A stretch of 64,000 nt of DNA from Hyphomicrobiales bacterium. Its GTDB lineage: Bacteria > Pseudomonadota > Alphaproteobacteria > Rhizobiales > RI-29. The first letter of the stretch is position 1, and every line of letters begins with the position of its first letter. Below are positions 1-11,574 of the stretch, one piece after another. The position numbers were made by a program, and so were the translations under genes. The notes under the pieces are model-generated. The model saw nothing but the letters and a program-made list of their open reading frames with translations, made no database searches and was not told where the DNA came from. The DNA is taken from contig WGLQ01000020.1 in NCBI GenBank assembly GCA_016125495.1, forward strand, positions 1-64,000, given 5' to 3'.

Positions 1-174
1 CATGCCGAGATAATCGTTGGAGCACCAGACGGTGACCTCTCGCGCGCCGTCCGCCCCGTGGTGCCGCGCCGCCGGAAAGGCGCCGCGCTTGCGCTCGAGA
101 TCGGCGAAGACGCGGTAGCGACCCTCGCCGCGCAGTTCGTCGAGCCTTGAATTGAAAAAATCGTCGTACCGCAT
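1..174 (-). CDS. hemA: 5-aminolevulinate synthase, N-terminal part (cut by window edge)
   Basis: The first 58 residues of a C4-pathway 5-aminolevulinate synthase are present; the rest lies beyond base 1. The enzyme is PLP-dependent and condenses glycine with succinyl-CoA to start heme and bacteriochlorophyll synthesis in the cytosol. The N-terminal pattern [18 protein letters not shown], followed by [12 protein letters not shown], is typical of alphaproteobacterial HemA. I start at the ATG ending at 174 because a GGGAG ribosome site lies about nine bases upstream. It is the last gene of the bchF-to-puhE superoperon, the usual place of a hemA copy in photosynthesis clusters. Confidence 0.93.
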   Translation of the reverse strand, partial: MRYDDFFNSRLDELRGEGRYRVFADLERKRGAFPAARHHGADGAREVTVWCSNDYLGM

Positions 175-255
175 CTCGATCAGCTCCCGATTGATCGCAC
201 GTCCTGGCGTCCGGCCGTCGTTGCCATTTTCTTTTCCACCCACGACGTCGCTCCC

Positions 256-1110
256 TCATGCCCTCTTGGCGACTGTCGCCGCGAGGCGGTCGCCGATATG
301 GCGCACCGGTTGGCGAACCGAAGTGGGTAGCCGGTCGCGGGTGCCCGATCGCTGTCCACGGATCGCCCAACGCCAGGGCATGGTTTCGTCGAAGGGCAGC
401 ACCATCATCCAGTGCTCGATGATGCCGAGGAGCAGCAGCGTCAGCACGAGCAGTCCACCCGCCAGTTCGAACGGGGACAAGGAGGCGTTGGTCCAAAGCA
501 CGAAGATCATCCAGCCTGCCGCCACGCAGGCGAAGCTGACGCTGAAGGGAAAGAGGAAATTCACCGGTGAGCGGCGGAAGTAGGAGGCGAGGAACCCGAC
601 ACGCGGCGGAAGGAAAGCCTCGGCCAGGTTCCTCACTCCGAGAAAGATGTTGAGCTTCGCGCTGATCCGCATCAACCAAAGGACGATGAATGCGGCAGCG
701 CCGACCTGATTGGGTGCATCCGACGTGAGCAGGATGACAAGGACCAGCGTCGCGACAAGGGCGAGTTCGTGGTAGGCGACGGCCTCGAAGGCTTCGCCGA
801 ATCGCCACCAGCCGGTGGCGCCGCTCGAGCAGGCGATGCGGCGCGGACCGGTGACGAGGCCGAGGAGCAGGGCGAGTTCGTGCCAGGCCCAGAGCGTCAG
901 CGCACATGCGAACGAGAGGAAAGCAGCAGCGACGCTGGTCGCCGCCGCGCTCGCCCAGAGGCCGTAGAGCGCGACCGCCGCAAGGACCGTGAGCAGGACC
1001 ATGGCACCGACCATGGCTATCCCCTCGAGGCGGGCCATGAGAAGGAGTGCGCCGGTCGCGAGCCACCATACGACGACGACGAAGAGTACGGGAAGCGCGA
1101 TTTCCAACAC
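256..1110 (-). CDS. puhE: PuhE, photosynthetic complex assembly membrane protein
   Basis: A hydrophobic protein of 284 residues with about seven to eight predicted membrane helices, matching the PuhE family (photosynthetic complex assembly protein 2). The family is needed for normal reaction centre/LH1 assembly; its biochemical role is not settled. The best start is a GTG ending at 1110, preceded by AAAGGGGAT at suitable spacing; longer readings add a non-hydrophobic, arginine-rich stretch that looks non-coding. It lies between acsF and hemA, as in other alphaproteobacterial clusters. Confidence 0.9.
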   Translation of the reverse strand: MLEIALPVLFVVVVWWLATGALLLMARLEGIAMVGAMVLLTVLAAVALYGLWASAAATSVAAAFLSFACALTLWAWHELALLLGLVTGPRRIACSSGATGWWRFGEAFEAVAYHELALVATLVLVILLTSDAPNQVGAAAFIVLWLMRISAKLNIFLGVRNLAEAFLPPRVGFLASYFRRSPVNFLFPFSVSFACVAAGWMIFVLWTNASLSPFELAGGLLVLTLLLLGIIEHWMMVLPFDETMPWRWAIRGQRSGTRDRLPTSVRQPVRHIGDRLAATVAKRA

Positions 1111-1168
1111 ATCGATCCCCTTTTTCTTCTCTTGTGCACGGCGCCAATCCCGGCCCCGGTGGCACCGC

Positions 1169-2236
1169 CTACCAGGCGGGCGACAGGCGCGGATTGTCGG
1201 GCAGCTTGTTCTGCTTTGTGGGCAGGAAGTAGAGCCGTGCAAAACTGGCGGTGGCCCGGGCCACGAGCCAGTAGTGCCGCAGCCTGCCTGCGATGCCACC
1301 CTGCTGCTTGGCGGCCTCCATCGCCTCGGCCACGATGCGCAGCCGTTCCAGTCCGGAGAGGAATCGCGGGTCGTCGATGTCGATCTCGAGTGGAAAAACC
1401 TGTCGCGAAATCTCGGAGGTTACGCGGAAGACCTTCATGTCGTATTCGGTCGGGTCGAGGCCGAGGGCCTCGTGGAAGGCGGGGCGGGCGTGGTCACGCA
1501 CGTACATCGTCGCGAATACCGCCAGCAGGAAGAACCGCACCCAGTAGCGATTGAGGCCGGAAATGAGATGCGGGTTGGCTCGCATGATGAGTGCGAACGC
1601 CTCGCCGTGTCGAAACTCGTCGTTACACCACTTCTCGAACCACTTGAAGATCGGGTGGATGCGTCGGTGCGGGTGCGCCTCCAAGTGGCGGAAAATAGTG
1701 ATGTAGCGGGCATAGCCGATCTTCTCGGAGAGATAGGTCGCATAGTAGATGAATTTCGGCTTGAAGAACGTGTACTTCTTGCGCCGCGTCAGGTAGCCGA
1801 GGTCGACGCCGATGCCGAACTCCTTGAGCGCATCGTTGATGAATCCTGCGTGACGGGCCTCGTCGCGGCTCATGAACTTGAACAGTTCACAGACGTCCGG
1901 GTTCGTGCCGCGCTTGCGCATTTCCGCGTAGAGGACACAGCCAGAAAACTCCGCGGTGAGCGAGCTGACCAGAAAGTCGATCAGTTCGAGCCGAAGCGCC
2001 TCCGGCATCGCCTCGAGGTCGATATCGTCCCATTCCTCGGTCCGTTTGAAGTGACCCTTGTTCGGGTCGCTTCGCATTTCGTCGATGAGGAGGTCCCATT
2101 CCGCGCGGATCGAGGAAACGTCGAGCCGGTCCATTTCCTCGAAGTCCGTCGTATAGAATCGCGGCGTGAGGACGGTGTCGCGAACCGCCGCCTCGGTTGT
2201 CGCGCCGGGTTTGAGTCCGAGCCGCTCAATGGTCAT
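1169..2236 (-). CDS. acsF: Oxygen-dependent Mg-protoporphyrin IX monomethyl ester cyclase
   Basis: AcsF, 355 residues, forms the isocyclic ring E of (bacterio)chlorophyll using O2 at a di-iron centre. The two E-x-x-H motifs are at about residues 126-129 (EARH) and 207-210 (EFRH), the hallmark of this ferritin-like di-iron family. The length is normal. The start overlaps the stop of the preceding small gene by four bases (ATGA), so translation is probably coupled. Its presence means ring E can be made under air. The anaerobic counterpart bchE is not in this window. Confidence 0.97.
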   Translation of the reverse strand: MTIERLGLKPGATTEAAVRDTVLTPRFYTTDFEEMDRLDVSSIRAEWDLLIDEMRSDPNKGHFKRTEEWDDIDLEAMPEALRLELIDFLVSSLTAEFSGCVLYAEMRKRGTNPDVCELFKFMSRDEARHAGFINDALKEFGIGVDLGYLTRRKKYTFFKPKFIYYATYLSEKIGYARYITIFRHLEAHPHRRIHPIFKWFEKWCNDEFRHGEAFALIMRANPHLISGLNRYWVRFFLLAVFATMYVRDHARPAFHEALGLDPTEYDMKVFRVTSEISRQVFPLEIDIDDPRFLSGLERLRIVAEAMEAAKQQGGIAGRLRHYWLVARATASFARLYFLPTKQNKLPDNPRLSPAW

Positions 2237-2532
2237 AATTTCTTCTCCGCTGAAAAGCTGAACTCGCAGAGTTCCATGAACTCGAGGTCGCCGGTCAGGC
2301 GCGTCCAGGTACGCTCAAGCCACCCGGCGCGAAAGATGGTGGCGTTGCGTCGAATGACCGCTGTCTTGCCGTAGGGAACGATGATCCGCTCGCCGTGCAC
2401 GAGAACCTCGTCGCCGGGCTCGAGCGGAACATCGCCATCCAGAACGACATGGGCGTGCAGGCTGTCGAATGTGTTCGACACCTCGACGGTGCATGCGACA
2501 TCGAAGGTCGTGCCACTGCCGGGCCATCTCAT
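2233..2532 (-). CDS. Small conserved protein between puhC and acsF
   Basis: A protein of 99 residues in the slot occupied by a conserved hypothetical gene between puhC and acsF in many alphaproteobacterial photosynthesis clusters. It has a beta-rich look ([20 protein letters not shown], then DEVLVHGE) and no clear membrane helix. I place the start at the ATG ending at 2532, nine bases after GGAGG; the ATG ending at 2541 abuts the GGAGG with no spacing. It follows puhC by five bases and overlaps acsF by four. Function is unknown; a role in cofactor or complex assembly is only inferred from position. Confidence 0.85.
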   Translation of the reverse strand: MRWPGSGTTFDVACTVEVSNTFDSLHAHVVLDGDVPLEPGDEVLVHGERIIVPYGKTAVIRRNATIFRAGWLERTWTRLTGDLEFMELCEFSFSAEKKL

Positions 2533-2537
2533 CGTAA

Positions 2538-2996
2538 TCATCCTCCCGTGTCCTCCATGAGCTCGGCGAAGGCGCGTTCGTTCGGAAGTCCGAAGGCGCG
2601 CAATTCGATGCTCTCGCCCGTCGCAGGATCGGAAATCGAGAGCCGCCCGTCCTGCCAACGGGTCAATTCGAAGGGCAAACTCGCATCGGCGCCGATCCGC
2701 TTGCGCTGGGCGGCGAGACCGCGCATCACGACACGCACGAAGCCACGCTTGCGCGCTGGGATCGTGCGAACTCCCGCGCCCGAGCCGCCTTCCGCCACCA
2801 AAATGCCGCCGTCGGCGGTGTCGGTGAAGACGAGAGAACGGGATTGCGCGGGCTGCGAGATCGGCACCGTGGTTCGCCCGTAGCCGGTGAGGCGCGCCGA
2901 CGATGCGATGACGAGTGCCGCGGCGACCAGCGCGGCACAGCCCCAGAGTGCGAGTATGGGGAACCGCTCCGGCACCGAAGGAGTGGTCGTCGACAT
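2538..2996 (-). CDS. puhC: PuhC, photosynthetic complex assembly protein
   Basis: PuhC, 152 residues, has one N-terminal membrane helix (about residues 13-35) and a periplasmic domain. It matches the alphaproteobacterial photosynthetic complex assembly protein 1 family, which helps reorganise LH1 around the reaction centre. The start ATG ending at 2996 has a strong GGAGGAG site just upstream. The gap to puhB is 119 bases and holds no further gene. Confidence 0.92.
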   Translation of the reverse strand: MSTTTPSVPERFPILALWGCAALVAAALVIASSARLTGYGRTTVPISQPAQSRSLVFTDTADGGILVAEGGSGAGVRTIPARKRGFVRVVMRGLAAQRKRIGADASLPFELTRWQDGRLSISDPATGESIELRAFGLPNERAFAELMEDTGG

Positions 2997-3115
2997 TTTC
3001 TTCTCCTCCTTGCGTCCAGCCCCGCCATCCCGTCCATTACGGGCGCAGGCCGAACCGCTCTCGTGCTGCCTTGCATGGCGCTGCTTCGGCAACCGCGCCA
3101 AGTGGTTCGTGCGTC

Positions 3116-3838
3116 TCAGGCGCTCATCCGCGATGCACCGGCCTCTGCTCCGATGCCAGCGGTTCGGCTCGACTTGCGCGCGGGCGCCGGCCTCGTACGA
3201 TCCCCTTGGGCCTCGAGGCGCGCCGGTGTCGTGTTCGCAACGGCGTTCATCGTGATCGGTCTGTGAGCCGCAAGTGCTCCGACGAGCACATCGGCTACCG
3301 ACTTCCCATCCACGAGACAGCGCAGGGTCGGCTCCGGTCTGGAGAGCTTCCACGGGCGGGCATTCGGCCAGAGGTGAGCATAGGCAATATGAGCGGAGCC
3401 ATCGAGTGTCAGCGCGATGTCGCCGCTGTCCCCCGACTTGACGGAAAGGGCGACGCCGGTCACGCGCGACAAGGGAAGATTGAAGGCCACTTGCAGCGCA
3501 ATTCCCGAGCGGATCACGACCCGGTGTGTCGTGATCGAATAGTAGGTCGTGCGAGCATAGCCACCGGCGATTGCCAGCAGAAGGCCAACCGCAAGACTGC
3601 CCAGTCCGGCGATCAACGCCACCCCGGCAGCGCTCTCGGCGAGGCCTTCACCCGCCATCGCACCGGAGGCGAGCCGCCAAACCGCAAGGGCAACGAAATA
3701 GAGAGCGACGACGCGAACGTGGAAAACCTCCGTCGCCAGACCAAACCAGTTGGGAGCGCCCTGCCAGAGCACTCTCTCTCCTTCGGGCAGGTCCGGCGCG
3801 ATACCGCGTCTCGGATTGAAATCGAATTCCGAACTCAT
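3116..3838 (-). CDS. puhB: PuhB, reaction centre assembly protein
   Basis: PuhB, 240 residues, is a membrane protein with the GERVLWQGAPNW motif of bacterial PH-like membrane proteins, followed by two to three hydrophobic segments and a PH-like domain (YYSITTHRVVIRSGI). In Rhodobacter it acts as a dimeric assembly factor for the reaction centre. The C-terminal ~35 residues are alanine/arginine-rich and probably disordered. It overlaps puhA by four bases. Confidence 0.93.
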   Translation of the reverse strand: MSSEFDFNPRRGIAPDLPEGERVLWQGAPNWFGLATEVFHVRVVALYFVALAVWRLASGAMAGEGLAESAAGVALIAGLGSLAVGLLLAIAGGYARTTYYSITTHRVVIRSGIALQVAFNLPLSRVTGVALSVKSGDSGDIALTLDGSAHIAYAHLWPNARPWKLSRPEPTLRCLVDGKSVADVLVGALAAHRPITMNAVANTTPARLEAQGDRTRPAPARKSSRTAGIGAEAGASRMSA

Positions 3839-4623
3839 AGCAGCGGCTCCCGGTTCTGAGGTGAGGAGTAGAGATAGCCGCTCGCGAAATACGCGCTCAC
3901 CCGCTCTTCCTCGAGCAATGTGATCTCGTCCGGGCTACGGTTGACGGGGGCGGCGGCGAATTGCTCCGCCTTCAGGCAGGTGACTTCGACGCGTTCATTG
4001 CGACCGTCGATCCGGGCCAGCGGCATGGGAAGAAGCACATGACGGCCGGCAGCGTCCCCGCCATTGCCGCTCGCTGCGCTGGACAGCTCCACTTCCATGT
4101 AGCGGATCAGGTATTCGCTGCGGTCGACCCAGAGATCGACGATCTTTCCGGCGATCGCGCCGTCGACGGCGACAACAGGATAGCCGCGTGGGTCGACATC
4201 ACGTTCGGCGACGTGGAACTCCTTCAAGGCGCGCAGGGGGCGGATTTTCGGCTCACCGGTGTGGGTCAAGTCGGGCACGTCCGCCCGCTCGGCGTAGGCG
4301 GCCGGGCCGACACCGCTCAGCATGAGGTTGTCTCCAGCGGGCTCGAGCGGGGCGCCGGGCCATGGCTCGATAGGATTACCGGAAATGGACCGCAAATCCG
4401 CCTTCCGGTTGGGCGCTTGCGCGGTACGCCCGCCAGCCAAGTTGAAGGTCTTGGGCTCCGGGATCCAGATCACGCCATGATTCTTGAACGTGCCACGCTG
4501 GTCCAGTTCGAGCGGGTAACCCTCCCGGCGATCCTCGCGACGTAGATAGAAAAGCAATCCCGCAAAGAACAGCCAGAACGCATAGAGCGCGACCAGTGCG
4601 AGATCGATGTGCTCGGTCAACAT
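3835..4623 (-). CDS. puhA: Photosynthetic reaction centre H subunit
   Basis: Reaction centre subunit H, 262 residues. One membrane helix near the N-terminus (LALVALYAFWLFFAGLLFYL) precedes a large cytoplasmic domain. The RYMEVELS stretch carries the glutamate corresponding to GluH173, which takes part in proton delivery to QB in Rhodobacter. An AGGAGAA site precedes the start ATG. The L and M subunits (pufLM) are outside the window. Confidence 0.98.
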   Translation of the reverse strand: MLTEHIDLALVALYAFWLFFAGLLFYLRREDRREGYPLELDQRGTFKNHGVIWIPEPKTFNLAGGRTAQAPNRKADLRSISGNPIEPWPGAPLEPAGDNLMLSGVGPAAYAERADVPDLTHTGEPKIRPLRALKEFHVAERDVDPRGYPVVAVDGAIAGKIVDLWVDRSEYLIRYMEVELSSAASGNGGDAAGRHVLLPMPLARIDGRNERVEVTCLKAEQFAAAPVNRSPDEITLLEEERVSAYFASGYLYSSPQNREPLL

Positions 4624-4659
4624 GTTCCATTCTCCTATGCAGACGCAAATTCAGGCCGA

Positions 4660-6093
4660 TCATCCAGGCAGATCCGAGAGACCCACCGCGATGGGGCGCT
4701 CACGCAGTCCGGCACGGGTCGGTCCCACCACCGGACCTATGACGACAAGGGTCGCAAACAGCAGCGCTATTTCGAAATGGTACACGACGCTGTAGCCGAT
4801 CGCGGGACCGGCGAAGGCGGGCCCGAGCTGGCCCGCTTCCGCGATGCCCGAGGTCACGTCGCGCAGCAGGGCGCCAATGGCGATTGCCAGGCCGGCGGCC
4901 GTCGCCTGCACGGCGCCCCAGGTGCCGATCACGAGGCCGCAATCGTCATGGTCGGCAAGCGACATGGCGCCGGAGAGCATTCCTACGGAAAACAATCCGC
5001 CTCCTATCCCGACGAGCGCGACGCCCGTGCCGAAGAGCACTGTCGAGTCCATCGGTCCCGCGAGGATGACGAGCGAGAACGCGGCAACTCCGATCAGTGC
5101 ACCGAACGCCGACATTCGGTAGGGATCGAGGCCCCGTCCGAGTGCGCGCGCCGCCCAGGCGAAACCCGCCAGCATTCCCCCCGCGAGCAGCGCGGTCAGC
5201 AGCGTCGTCGCACTGACGCTCAACCCAAACACCTCGGCGCCATAGGGCTCGAGCAGGATGTCCTGCATGCTGAATGCCGCCGTTCCGAGGGCAAGGGCGG
5301 TCAGCAGTCGAACGACCCTCGCCTTGCAGCGCAGCTTCGACCATGCTGCAGCGAACCGCGGGATATCCGTCCCTGGCAAGCGAGCCGCCGGACTTCGCGG
5401 TTCCTGCTTCCAGAGCGCGACGACATTGACGACCATGACGAGAGCCGCCGTGCCTTGGATCACTTGAATCAGGCGGATCTGGGAGAAGTCTGCCAACAGC
5501 GCCCCATAGGACAGGGAACCGAAAAACATGCCCAAGAGCAGCATGACATAGAGCAGTGCCACGATGCGTGGTCGGCGCCCGGACGGAGCGAGGTCCGTCG
5601 CCAGGGCGAGACCGGCGGTCTGTGTCGTATGGATGCCCGCACCGACGAGGAGAAAAGCAAGGCCGGCCGCCGCGTGGGCAACCCAAACCGGTCCGTTCAT
5701 GTCACCCGAAAGAACGATGAGCGCGAACGGCATGATCGCGAGGCCGCCGAACTGGAGGAGGGTGCCGAACCAGATGTAGGGTACGCGGCGCCACCCGAGA
5801 AATGATCGGTGGTGGTCAGAGCGGAACCCGATGAGGGCACGAAACGGCGCAAGCACGAGGGGCAGACCGATGAGCGTCGCTATGAGCCAGGCTGGCACGT
5901 TCAGTTCCACGATCATGACGCGGTTGAGCGTGCCGTTCAGCAGAACGATCGAGATGCCGACGGAAACCTGAAAAAGGGAGAGCCGCAAGATACGCAGTAG
6001 CGGAAGCTCGCGCGAGGCAACGTCCGCGAATGGCAGATAGCGGGGAGCAATCTGGAGCCAGAGGTGCCCGAATGACAGGGCAGGCTTGCTCAT
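4660..6093 (-). CDS. lhaA: LhaA, LH1 assembly protein of the PucC/BCD transporter family
   Basis: LhaA, 477 residues, about twelve membrane helices, MFS-like PucC family. It is required for LH1 assembly and may deliver bacteriochlorophyll. The length equals the classic 'orf477' of Rhodobacter capsulatus. The start at the ATG ending at 6093 overlaps the bchM stop by four bases; upstream in-frame sequence belongs to bchM in another frame. Family motifs include TLNRVMIVELNVP and RRVPYIWFGTLLQFGG. Confidence 0.95.
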   Translation of the reverse strand: MSKPALSFGHLWLQIAPRYLPFADVASRELPLLRILRLSLFQVSVGISIVLLNGTLNRVMIVELNVPAWLIATLIGLPLVLAPFRALIGFRSDHHRSFLGWRRVPYIWFGTLLQFGGLAIMPFALIVLSGDMNGPVWVAHAAAGLAFLLVGAGIHTTQTAGLALATDLAPSGRRPRIVALLYVMLLLGMFFGSLSYGALLADFSQIRLIQVIQGTAALVMVVNVVALWKQEPRSPAARLPGTDIPRFAAAWSKLRCKARVVRLLTALALGTAAFSMQDILLEPYGAEVFGLSVSATTLLTALLAGGMLAGFAWAARALGRGLDPYRMSAFGALIGVAAFSLVILAGPMDSTVLFGTGVALVGIGGGLFSVGMLSGAMSLADHDDCGLVIGTWGAVQATAAGLAIAIGALLRDVTSGIAEAGQLGPAFAGPAIGYSVVYHFEIALLFATLVVIGPVVGPTRAGLRERPIAVGLSDLPG

Positions 6094-6800
6094 GACCTTT
6101 CGAGCCTCATTGCCTGCGAGATATAGAAGCCGCTCTTGATCCGCGGGCCTGCCGTGACGTGCCAACCCCGCAGACGGGGATCGGCGCAAAGGCGTGCAAC
6201 GAGGTCGCGCTCGCGCACAGGGACGATTTTGGGAGCACGGTTTGCCGCCGGGAGCAGGCGGCCGACCAGATGCATCGCGAGGAGGGCGGAATTGAGAGGA
6301 GCGAACGTGAAGACGATCCGTCGCTTCGCGCAAAGTGAAAGCCTTGCTATGGCCTCCACCACATTCGCCGGATCGTAGTGGATGAGGCTGTCCATGGCGA
6401 TCACGGCATCGAACCGACCATCGACGTCGAGCATGTCTCCGGTGCGGAATACAAGTCTCGGAGCGCCGAGCCCCAACGCGAGCGCGCGCGCCCGCGCAAC
6501 ATCGACGAGTGTCGCCGACAGATCGACGCCGACGATCTTCGCAGCGATACCGCACCGCGTTGCCGCCTCGATGGCGAGTTCGCCCGGACCGCAGCCAGCA
6601 TCGAGGATAGAAAGTCCGGCATCATCCGCCGCGGCGAGATCGAGCACGACGTTGCGCATGCGTTCTCGTCCGGCACGTACGGTCGCGCGGATCCGCCCGA
6701 GTGGGGCGTCCGATGTCAACCGTGTCCATGCCTCGGAGGCGGTTCGGTCGAAGTAGGTCTCGATCTCGGACCGCCTGCGTTGGTAGCCGGCGTCAGCCAT
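6090..6800 (-). CDS. bchM: Mg-protoporphyrin IX methyltransferase
   Basis: BchM, 236 residues, transfers a methyl group from S-adenosylmethionine to the C13 propionate of Mg-protoporphyrin IX, the step before AcsF. The SAM-binding loop DAGCGPGELAIEA is clear. I take the ATG ending at 6800: a GAGG lies nine bases upstream, whereas the ATG three codons earlier abuts the same GAGG. It follows bchL by eleven bases and overlaps lhaA by four. Confidence 0.95.
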   Translation of the reverse strand: MADAGYQRRRSEIETYFDRTASEAWTRLTSDAPLGRIRATVRAGRERMRNVVLDLAAADDAGLSILDAGCGPGELAIEAATRCGIAAKIVGVDLSATLVDVARARALALGLGAPRLVFRTGDMLDVDGRFDAVIAMDSLIHYDPANVVEAIARLSLCAKRRIVFTFAPLNSALLAMHLVGRLLPAANRAPKIVPVRERDLVARLCADPRLRGWHVTAGPRIKSGFYISQAMRLERS

Positions 6801-6811
6801 GATTGTCATCC

Positions 6812-7717
<906 letters not shown>

Positions 7718-7842
7718 CTATTCCTCTCTTGATCGTCCGGGGATCGACCTGGTCTCGGTGGATTGCGCCACGCCGCGACCACCTTTCTCTTGGCTCCGTC
7801 TCGACGACGCCGGCGTGGTCATCGAGCTGGCCCGCCGCCGGC

Positions 7843-10800
7843 TCATGCGGCGCCGGCCAGTGCTCGGCACTCGAATTGGTCCTCGAGGTCCTCGCCAGCG
7901 GCCCGCAGCGCCGCCAAGGTGCCCGGATCGGGCGACCAATAATTGCGCTCGTGTGCCTCCAGCAGCCGACTGGCGACACGGATCGAGGCCTTGGGATTGA
8001 GGTCCGCCATGCGCTTCCTCATGTCCGGGTCGAGCACGAATGTCTCCGTCAGGCGTTGGTAGACCCATGGTTCGACCGAGCCGGTGGTCGCGGACCAGCC
8101 CATCGTATTTGTCACGTGGGCTTCGATTTCTCGAACGCCTTCATAGCCATGCTTGAGCATCCCCTCGTACCATTTGGGATTGAGAGCGCGCGTCCTGGTC
8201 TCCAGGGCGACCTGTTCGCCGAGGGTGCGGACTTTCGCCTCCGTACGGGTCTGGTCGCCGATGTAGACGGGAGTCGGCGCGCCGCTCAGCGTGCGGACCG
8301 CGCGCCCGATGCCGCCGAGTGTATCGAAATAGTGGTCGATGGTCGTGACGCCGACCTCGATGGATTCGAGGTTCTGGTACGCGAGGTCGACGCGGGACAG
8401 GATGCGCTCCAGCAGAGGTCGCTGGGAAATGGTCCGCCCGTCGCGGGCGACGGCAAAGCACTTGCGACTGGAGAACGTGTGCGTCAGTTCGTCTCCATCG
8501 ACCCAGCAACCGCTCTCGACCATGTGATTGACGTTCGCGCCATACGCACCTTCGGCGTTAGAAAAGACCCGCAGCGCGGCGGTCTCGAGGTCGCAGCCGA
8601 GTTCGGCGGCGTCGCGCAAGGCATGCATGCGGATGAAATTATCGGTCTCCGGTTCGTCGGCCAACGCGGCCAACAGGCTCGCCTCGGCCAGCATGCGGGC
8701 CTGGAGCGGCAAGAGGTCGCGGAAAATTCCGGAGAGTGTCGCGATCACATCGATCCGCGGGCGCCCAAGTTCAGCAAGAGGCAACAGCTCGGCGCCGACT
8801 GCGCGCCCATAGCTGTCGTAGCGGGGGCGGGCGCCAATCAAGGCCAAGGCTTGGGCGATGGGCCCGCCTTGGGACTTCATGTTGTCCGTGCCCCAGAGCA
8901 CGATCGCGACCATGCGTGGCAGCCGGTGGCCCTCGGCGATGTGGCGGGCCAGCAGACGACGCGCCTGTTCGGCACCATCGGCGACGGAAAACGCACTCGG
9001 CATTCTGAACGGATCGAAACCATGGATATTTCGCCCTGTCGGCAAGACATCGGGCGAGCGCAGCAGGTCTCCGCCGACGACCGGACGAATGTAGCGCGCA
9101 TCGAGTGCATCGCGGATCGCGGTGAGTTCGCTGTCCTCGCAAAGCAGACCGTCGATCCGAGCCAGTTCGGTCAATGCGGCGACGGTTTCGGCATCCTCGC
9201 TGCGCCCGGTCAGGACCGCTGCCTGTCGCGGTGGAACTCCGGCCACGATCGCTTCGATCGCCGCAGCGCCGCTGGCAACGGACTGGTTCGCCTCCGCCAT
9301 TGCCGCGAGGAGATCGGCGCGCTCGGACCGGTCGGGCCCTCGACCCACCACGTGCAGACCATGCGGCACGAGGCTGGTCTCGATCTCGTGGATCCGTTGT
9401 GCGAGAGCCTCGATGTCGCAGGCTTGCGTGTCGGCTGTTCCCTCGGCGAGCAGATCGAGCTCACGGACCTGCGTTCGGATGAGCGCTTGGAGATTTTCGC
9501 GGGTCGTGTCCTGACCGGGCGGCAGCGCGCGCCACTGGTCGAGCGACACCTTGAGCTCGAGCAGACCCTTGTAGAGTCCAGCCCTGGTAATGGGCGGAGT
9601 GAGGTAGCTGATCAACGTTGCGCTGCCACGGCGCTTGGCGAGCGTGCCTTCCGACGGATTGTTGGCTGAATAGAGATTGAAATTCGGCAGGTCGGCTATG
9701 AGCCGGTCGGGCCAGCACGTCTGGGAGAGGCCAGCCTGCTTGCCGGGCATGAACTCGAGAGCACCGTGGGTCCCGAAGTGCAAAACCGCGTGCGCCGAGA
9801 ACTCTTCCCGAATGTAGCGGTAGTAGGCGGAGAAGGCATGCGTCGGCGCGAATCCCTTTTCGAACAGCAGCCGCATCGGGTCGCCTTCGTAGCCGAAGCC
9901 CGGCTGAAGGCCCACGAGGATGTTGCCGAACCGGCGACCGAGGACGAAGAGGTTCTTGCCGTCCGTCAGTTGGCGTCCGGGCGCCGGCCCCCATTGCGCC
10001 TCGATGTCGCGCAGATGCGGCTCGCGTCGCACGTGGTCCTCGGCGGGAATGTGTGCGTGGACGTTGGCGTCGGCCCCCCAACGTGCGGCGTTGCCCTCGA
10101 GGATGGCGGTGCGCAGTGCATCAGCGCTTTCGGGGACCTCGACCGTGTAGCCCGCCCGCGCGAGCATGGCGAGGACGTTGAAAAGGGATTCGTAGACGGC
10201 AAGGAACGCAGCCGTTCCGGCCGCACCGGCATTGGGGGGAAAATTGAAGAGCGTGATGGCGAGCCGGCGCTCGGCGCGCGGTGTGCGGCGCAGCTCTACG
10301 AGCCTTGCCACCCGGGCCGCGAGCATCGCGACGCGCTCCGGGTTCGGGCGCATACGGCGCCCGGCGGTCGGATCGCCGTCCTCCGAGCGCCCGCCGAAGA
10401 CGATCGGGGCAATGGCCCCGTCGAGTTCGGGTATCGCGAGCATCATGGTCGATTCGATCGGCATCAGCCCGCTGTCCGAGCGTTGCCAACTCTCGAGCGA
10501 CTGCAGTTCGAGGCCCTGGGCCGCGAGGTATGGGACGTCGAGGCGGGAGAGGATATCCTCGGCGGCACGCTGGTCGTTGTAGGCCGGTCCACCGACCAGG
10601 GAAAACCCGGTGAGCGAAACCAGGGCATCGATGCGCGGCTGCCCGTTGCAGATGAAAAATTTCTCGATCGCCTCCCGGGAATCGAGACCGGATGCAAACA
10701 CTGGGACAACCTCGAGGCCGCTGTCCTCGAGTGCCCTGATCACGCCATCATAATGGTCCGTATCGCGCGAGAGGACATAGGATCGCATCAACAGGAGGCC

Positions 10801-11574
10801 GACGCTACCCCGGCAATCGCGGCGCACCGGCAGGTCCTCCCGGCGGGTGGCTATGCGGTCGGGCAAGTCGGGATGGTAGATGCCGCAGTCGGCGTACTCG
10901 ATCGGGGGGCGGTGCCTGACGAGCGGACGCAGTTGGCGGCGCGGACCGTCCGCATAGCGGCCGACCAGGTAGGCGACGAGTTGAACGATGTTGTCGTCGG
11001 AGCCTGCGAGCCAGTACTGCATGGTGAGAAAATAGGAGCGCACGTCCTGCGCGGTGCCCGGGATGAATTTGAGCAGCCGCGGCAGTCGCTTGAGCATCGC
11101 CATCTGGCCGGCGCCGGAAGACTTGCGCTCGCTGCTCGAGCCACGCAGGCGCTTGAGAAGCCTGAGGAGCGGCGAACTCGGTGCACTCATGTCGAAGCGC
11201 CCGAGGCGCGTGAGGCGGATGATCTCACCGGCGGACATGCAGCCGACGATCGCGTCGCACTGCATGCGACGGCGTTCGAGATCGGGAAGCACTGCCGTGA
11301 TATGCTCTTCGAGAAAGAGCATCGTTGCGACAATGATATCCGCGCGAGCGATTTCGCGGCGGCAGACTGCGAGTGTCTCGGGCCGGCTCGCCCAGTCGGA
11401 GGCGACATGGAGAGAAATGCGGATGCCGGGAATGAAGTCCCTCAACTCGCGCTCGGCCGCCTGCACCGCACCGGCCAAGTGGTGGTCCATGGTGACGATG
11501 ACGACCCGCACGGGAATGTCGTTGTCGGCCGGTTGCTCGCGAACCGGATCAGCGTGTGTAATGCGCTTTTGCAT
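7843..11574 (-). CDS. bchH: Magnesium chelatase subunit H
   Basis: BchH, 1243 residues, is the large porphyrin-binding subunit of magnesium chelatase, the first step committed to bacteriochlorophyll. It acts with BchI and BchD, which are not in this window. Length is slightly above the usual ~1190 because of an N-terminal extension before [12 protein letters not shown]. The chosen ATG starts 26 bases inside the end of bchB and has only a weak ribosome site, so a slightly later start remains possible. Confidence 0.96.
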   Translation of the reverse strand: MQKRITHADPVREQPADNDIPVRVVIVTMDHHLAGAVQAAERELRDFIPGIRISLHVASDWASRPETLAVCRREIARADIIVATMLFLEEHITAVLPDLERRRMQCDAIVGCMSAGEIIRLTRLGRFDMSAPSSPLLRLLKRLRGSSSERKSSGAGQMAMLKRLPRLLKFIPGTAQDVRSYFLTMQYWLAGSDDNIVQLVAYLVGRYADGPRRQLRPLVRHRPPIEYADCGIYHPDLPDRIATRREDLPVRRDCRGSVGLLLMRSYVLSRDTDHYDGVIRALEDSGLEVVPVFASGLDSREAIEKFFICNGQPRIDALVSLTGFSLVGGPAYNDQRAAEDILSRLDVPYLAAQGLELQSLESWQRSDSGLMPIESTMMLAIPELDGAIAPIVFGGRSEDGDPTAGRRMRPNPERVAMLAARVARLVELRRTPRAERRLAITLFNFPPNAGAAGTAAFLAVYESLFNVLAMLARAGYTVEVPESADALRTAILEGNAARWGADANVHAHIPAEDHVRREPHLRDIEAQWGPAPGRQLTDGKNLFVLGRRFGNILVGLQPGFGYEGDPMRLLFEKGFAPTHAFSAYYRYIREEFSAHAVLHFGTHGALEFMPGKQAGLSQTCWPDRLIADLPNFNLYSANNPSEGTLAKRRGSATLISYLTPPITRAGLYKGLLELKVSLDQWRALPPGQDTTRENLQALIRTQVRELDLLAEGTADTQACDIEALAQRIHEIETSLVPHGLHVVGRGPDRSERADLLAAMAEANQSVASGAAAIEAIVAGVPPRQAAVLTGRSEDAETVAALTELARIDGLLCEDSELTAIRDALDARYIRPVVGGDLLRSPDVLPTGRNIHGFDPFRMPSAFSVADGAEQARRLLARHIAEGHRLPRMVAIVLWGTDNMKSQGGPIAQALALIGARPRYDSYGRAVGAELLPLAELGRPRIDVIATLSGIFRDLLPLQARMLAEASLLAALADEPETDNFIRMHALRDAAELGCDLETAALRVFSNAEGAYGANVNHMVESGCWVDGDELTHTFSSRKCFAVARDGRTISQRPLLERILSRVDLAYQNLESIEVGVTTIDHYFDTLGGIGRAVRTLSGAPTPVYIGDQTRTEAKVRTLGEQVALETRTRALNPKWYEGMLKHGYEGVREIEAHVTNTMGWSATTGSVEPWVYQRLTETFVLDPDMRKRMADLNPKASIRVASRLLEAHERNYWSPDPGTLAALRAAGEDLEDQFECRALAGAA

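Noticed and set aside
4660-6555. A 631-codon version of lhaA
   Set aside because: The added N-terminus is bchM sequence in another frame; the family-length start is the ATG ending at 6093.
7843-9700. Long plus-strand open frames opposite bchH and other bch genes
   Set aside because: They mirror the minus-strand genes; high GC content leaves antisense frames open, and the translations are arginine/proline-rich with no family pattern.
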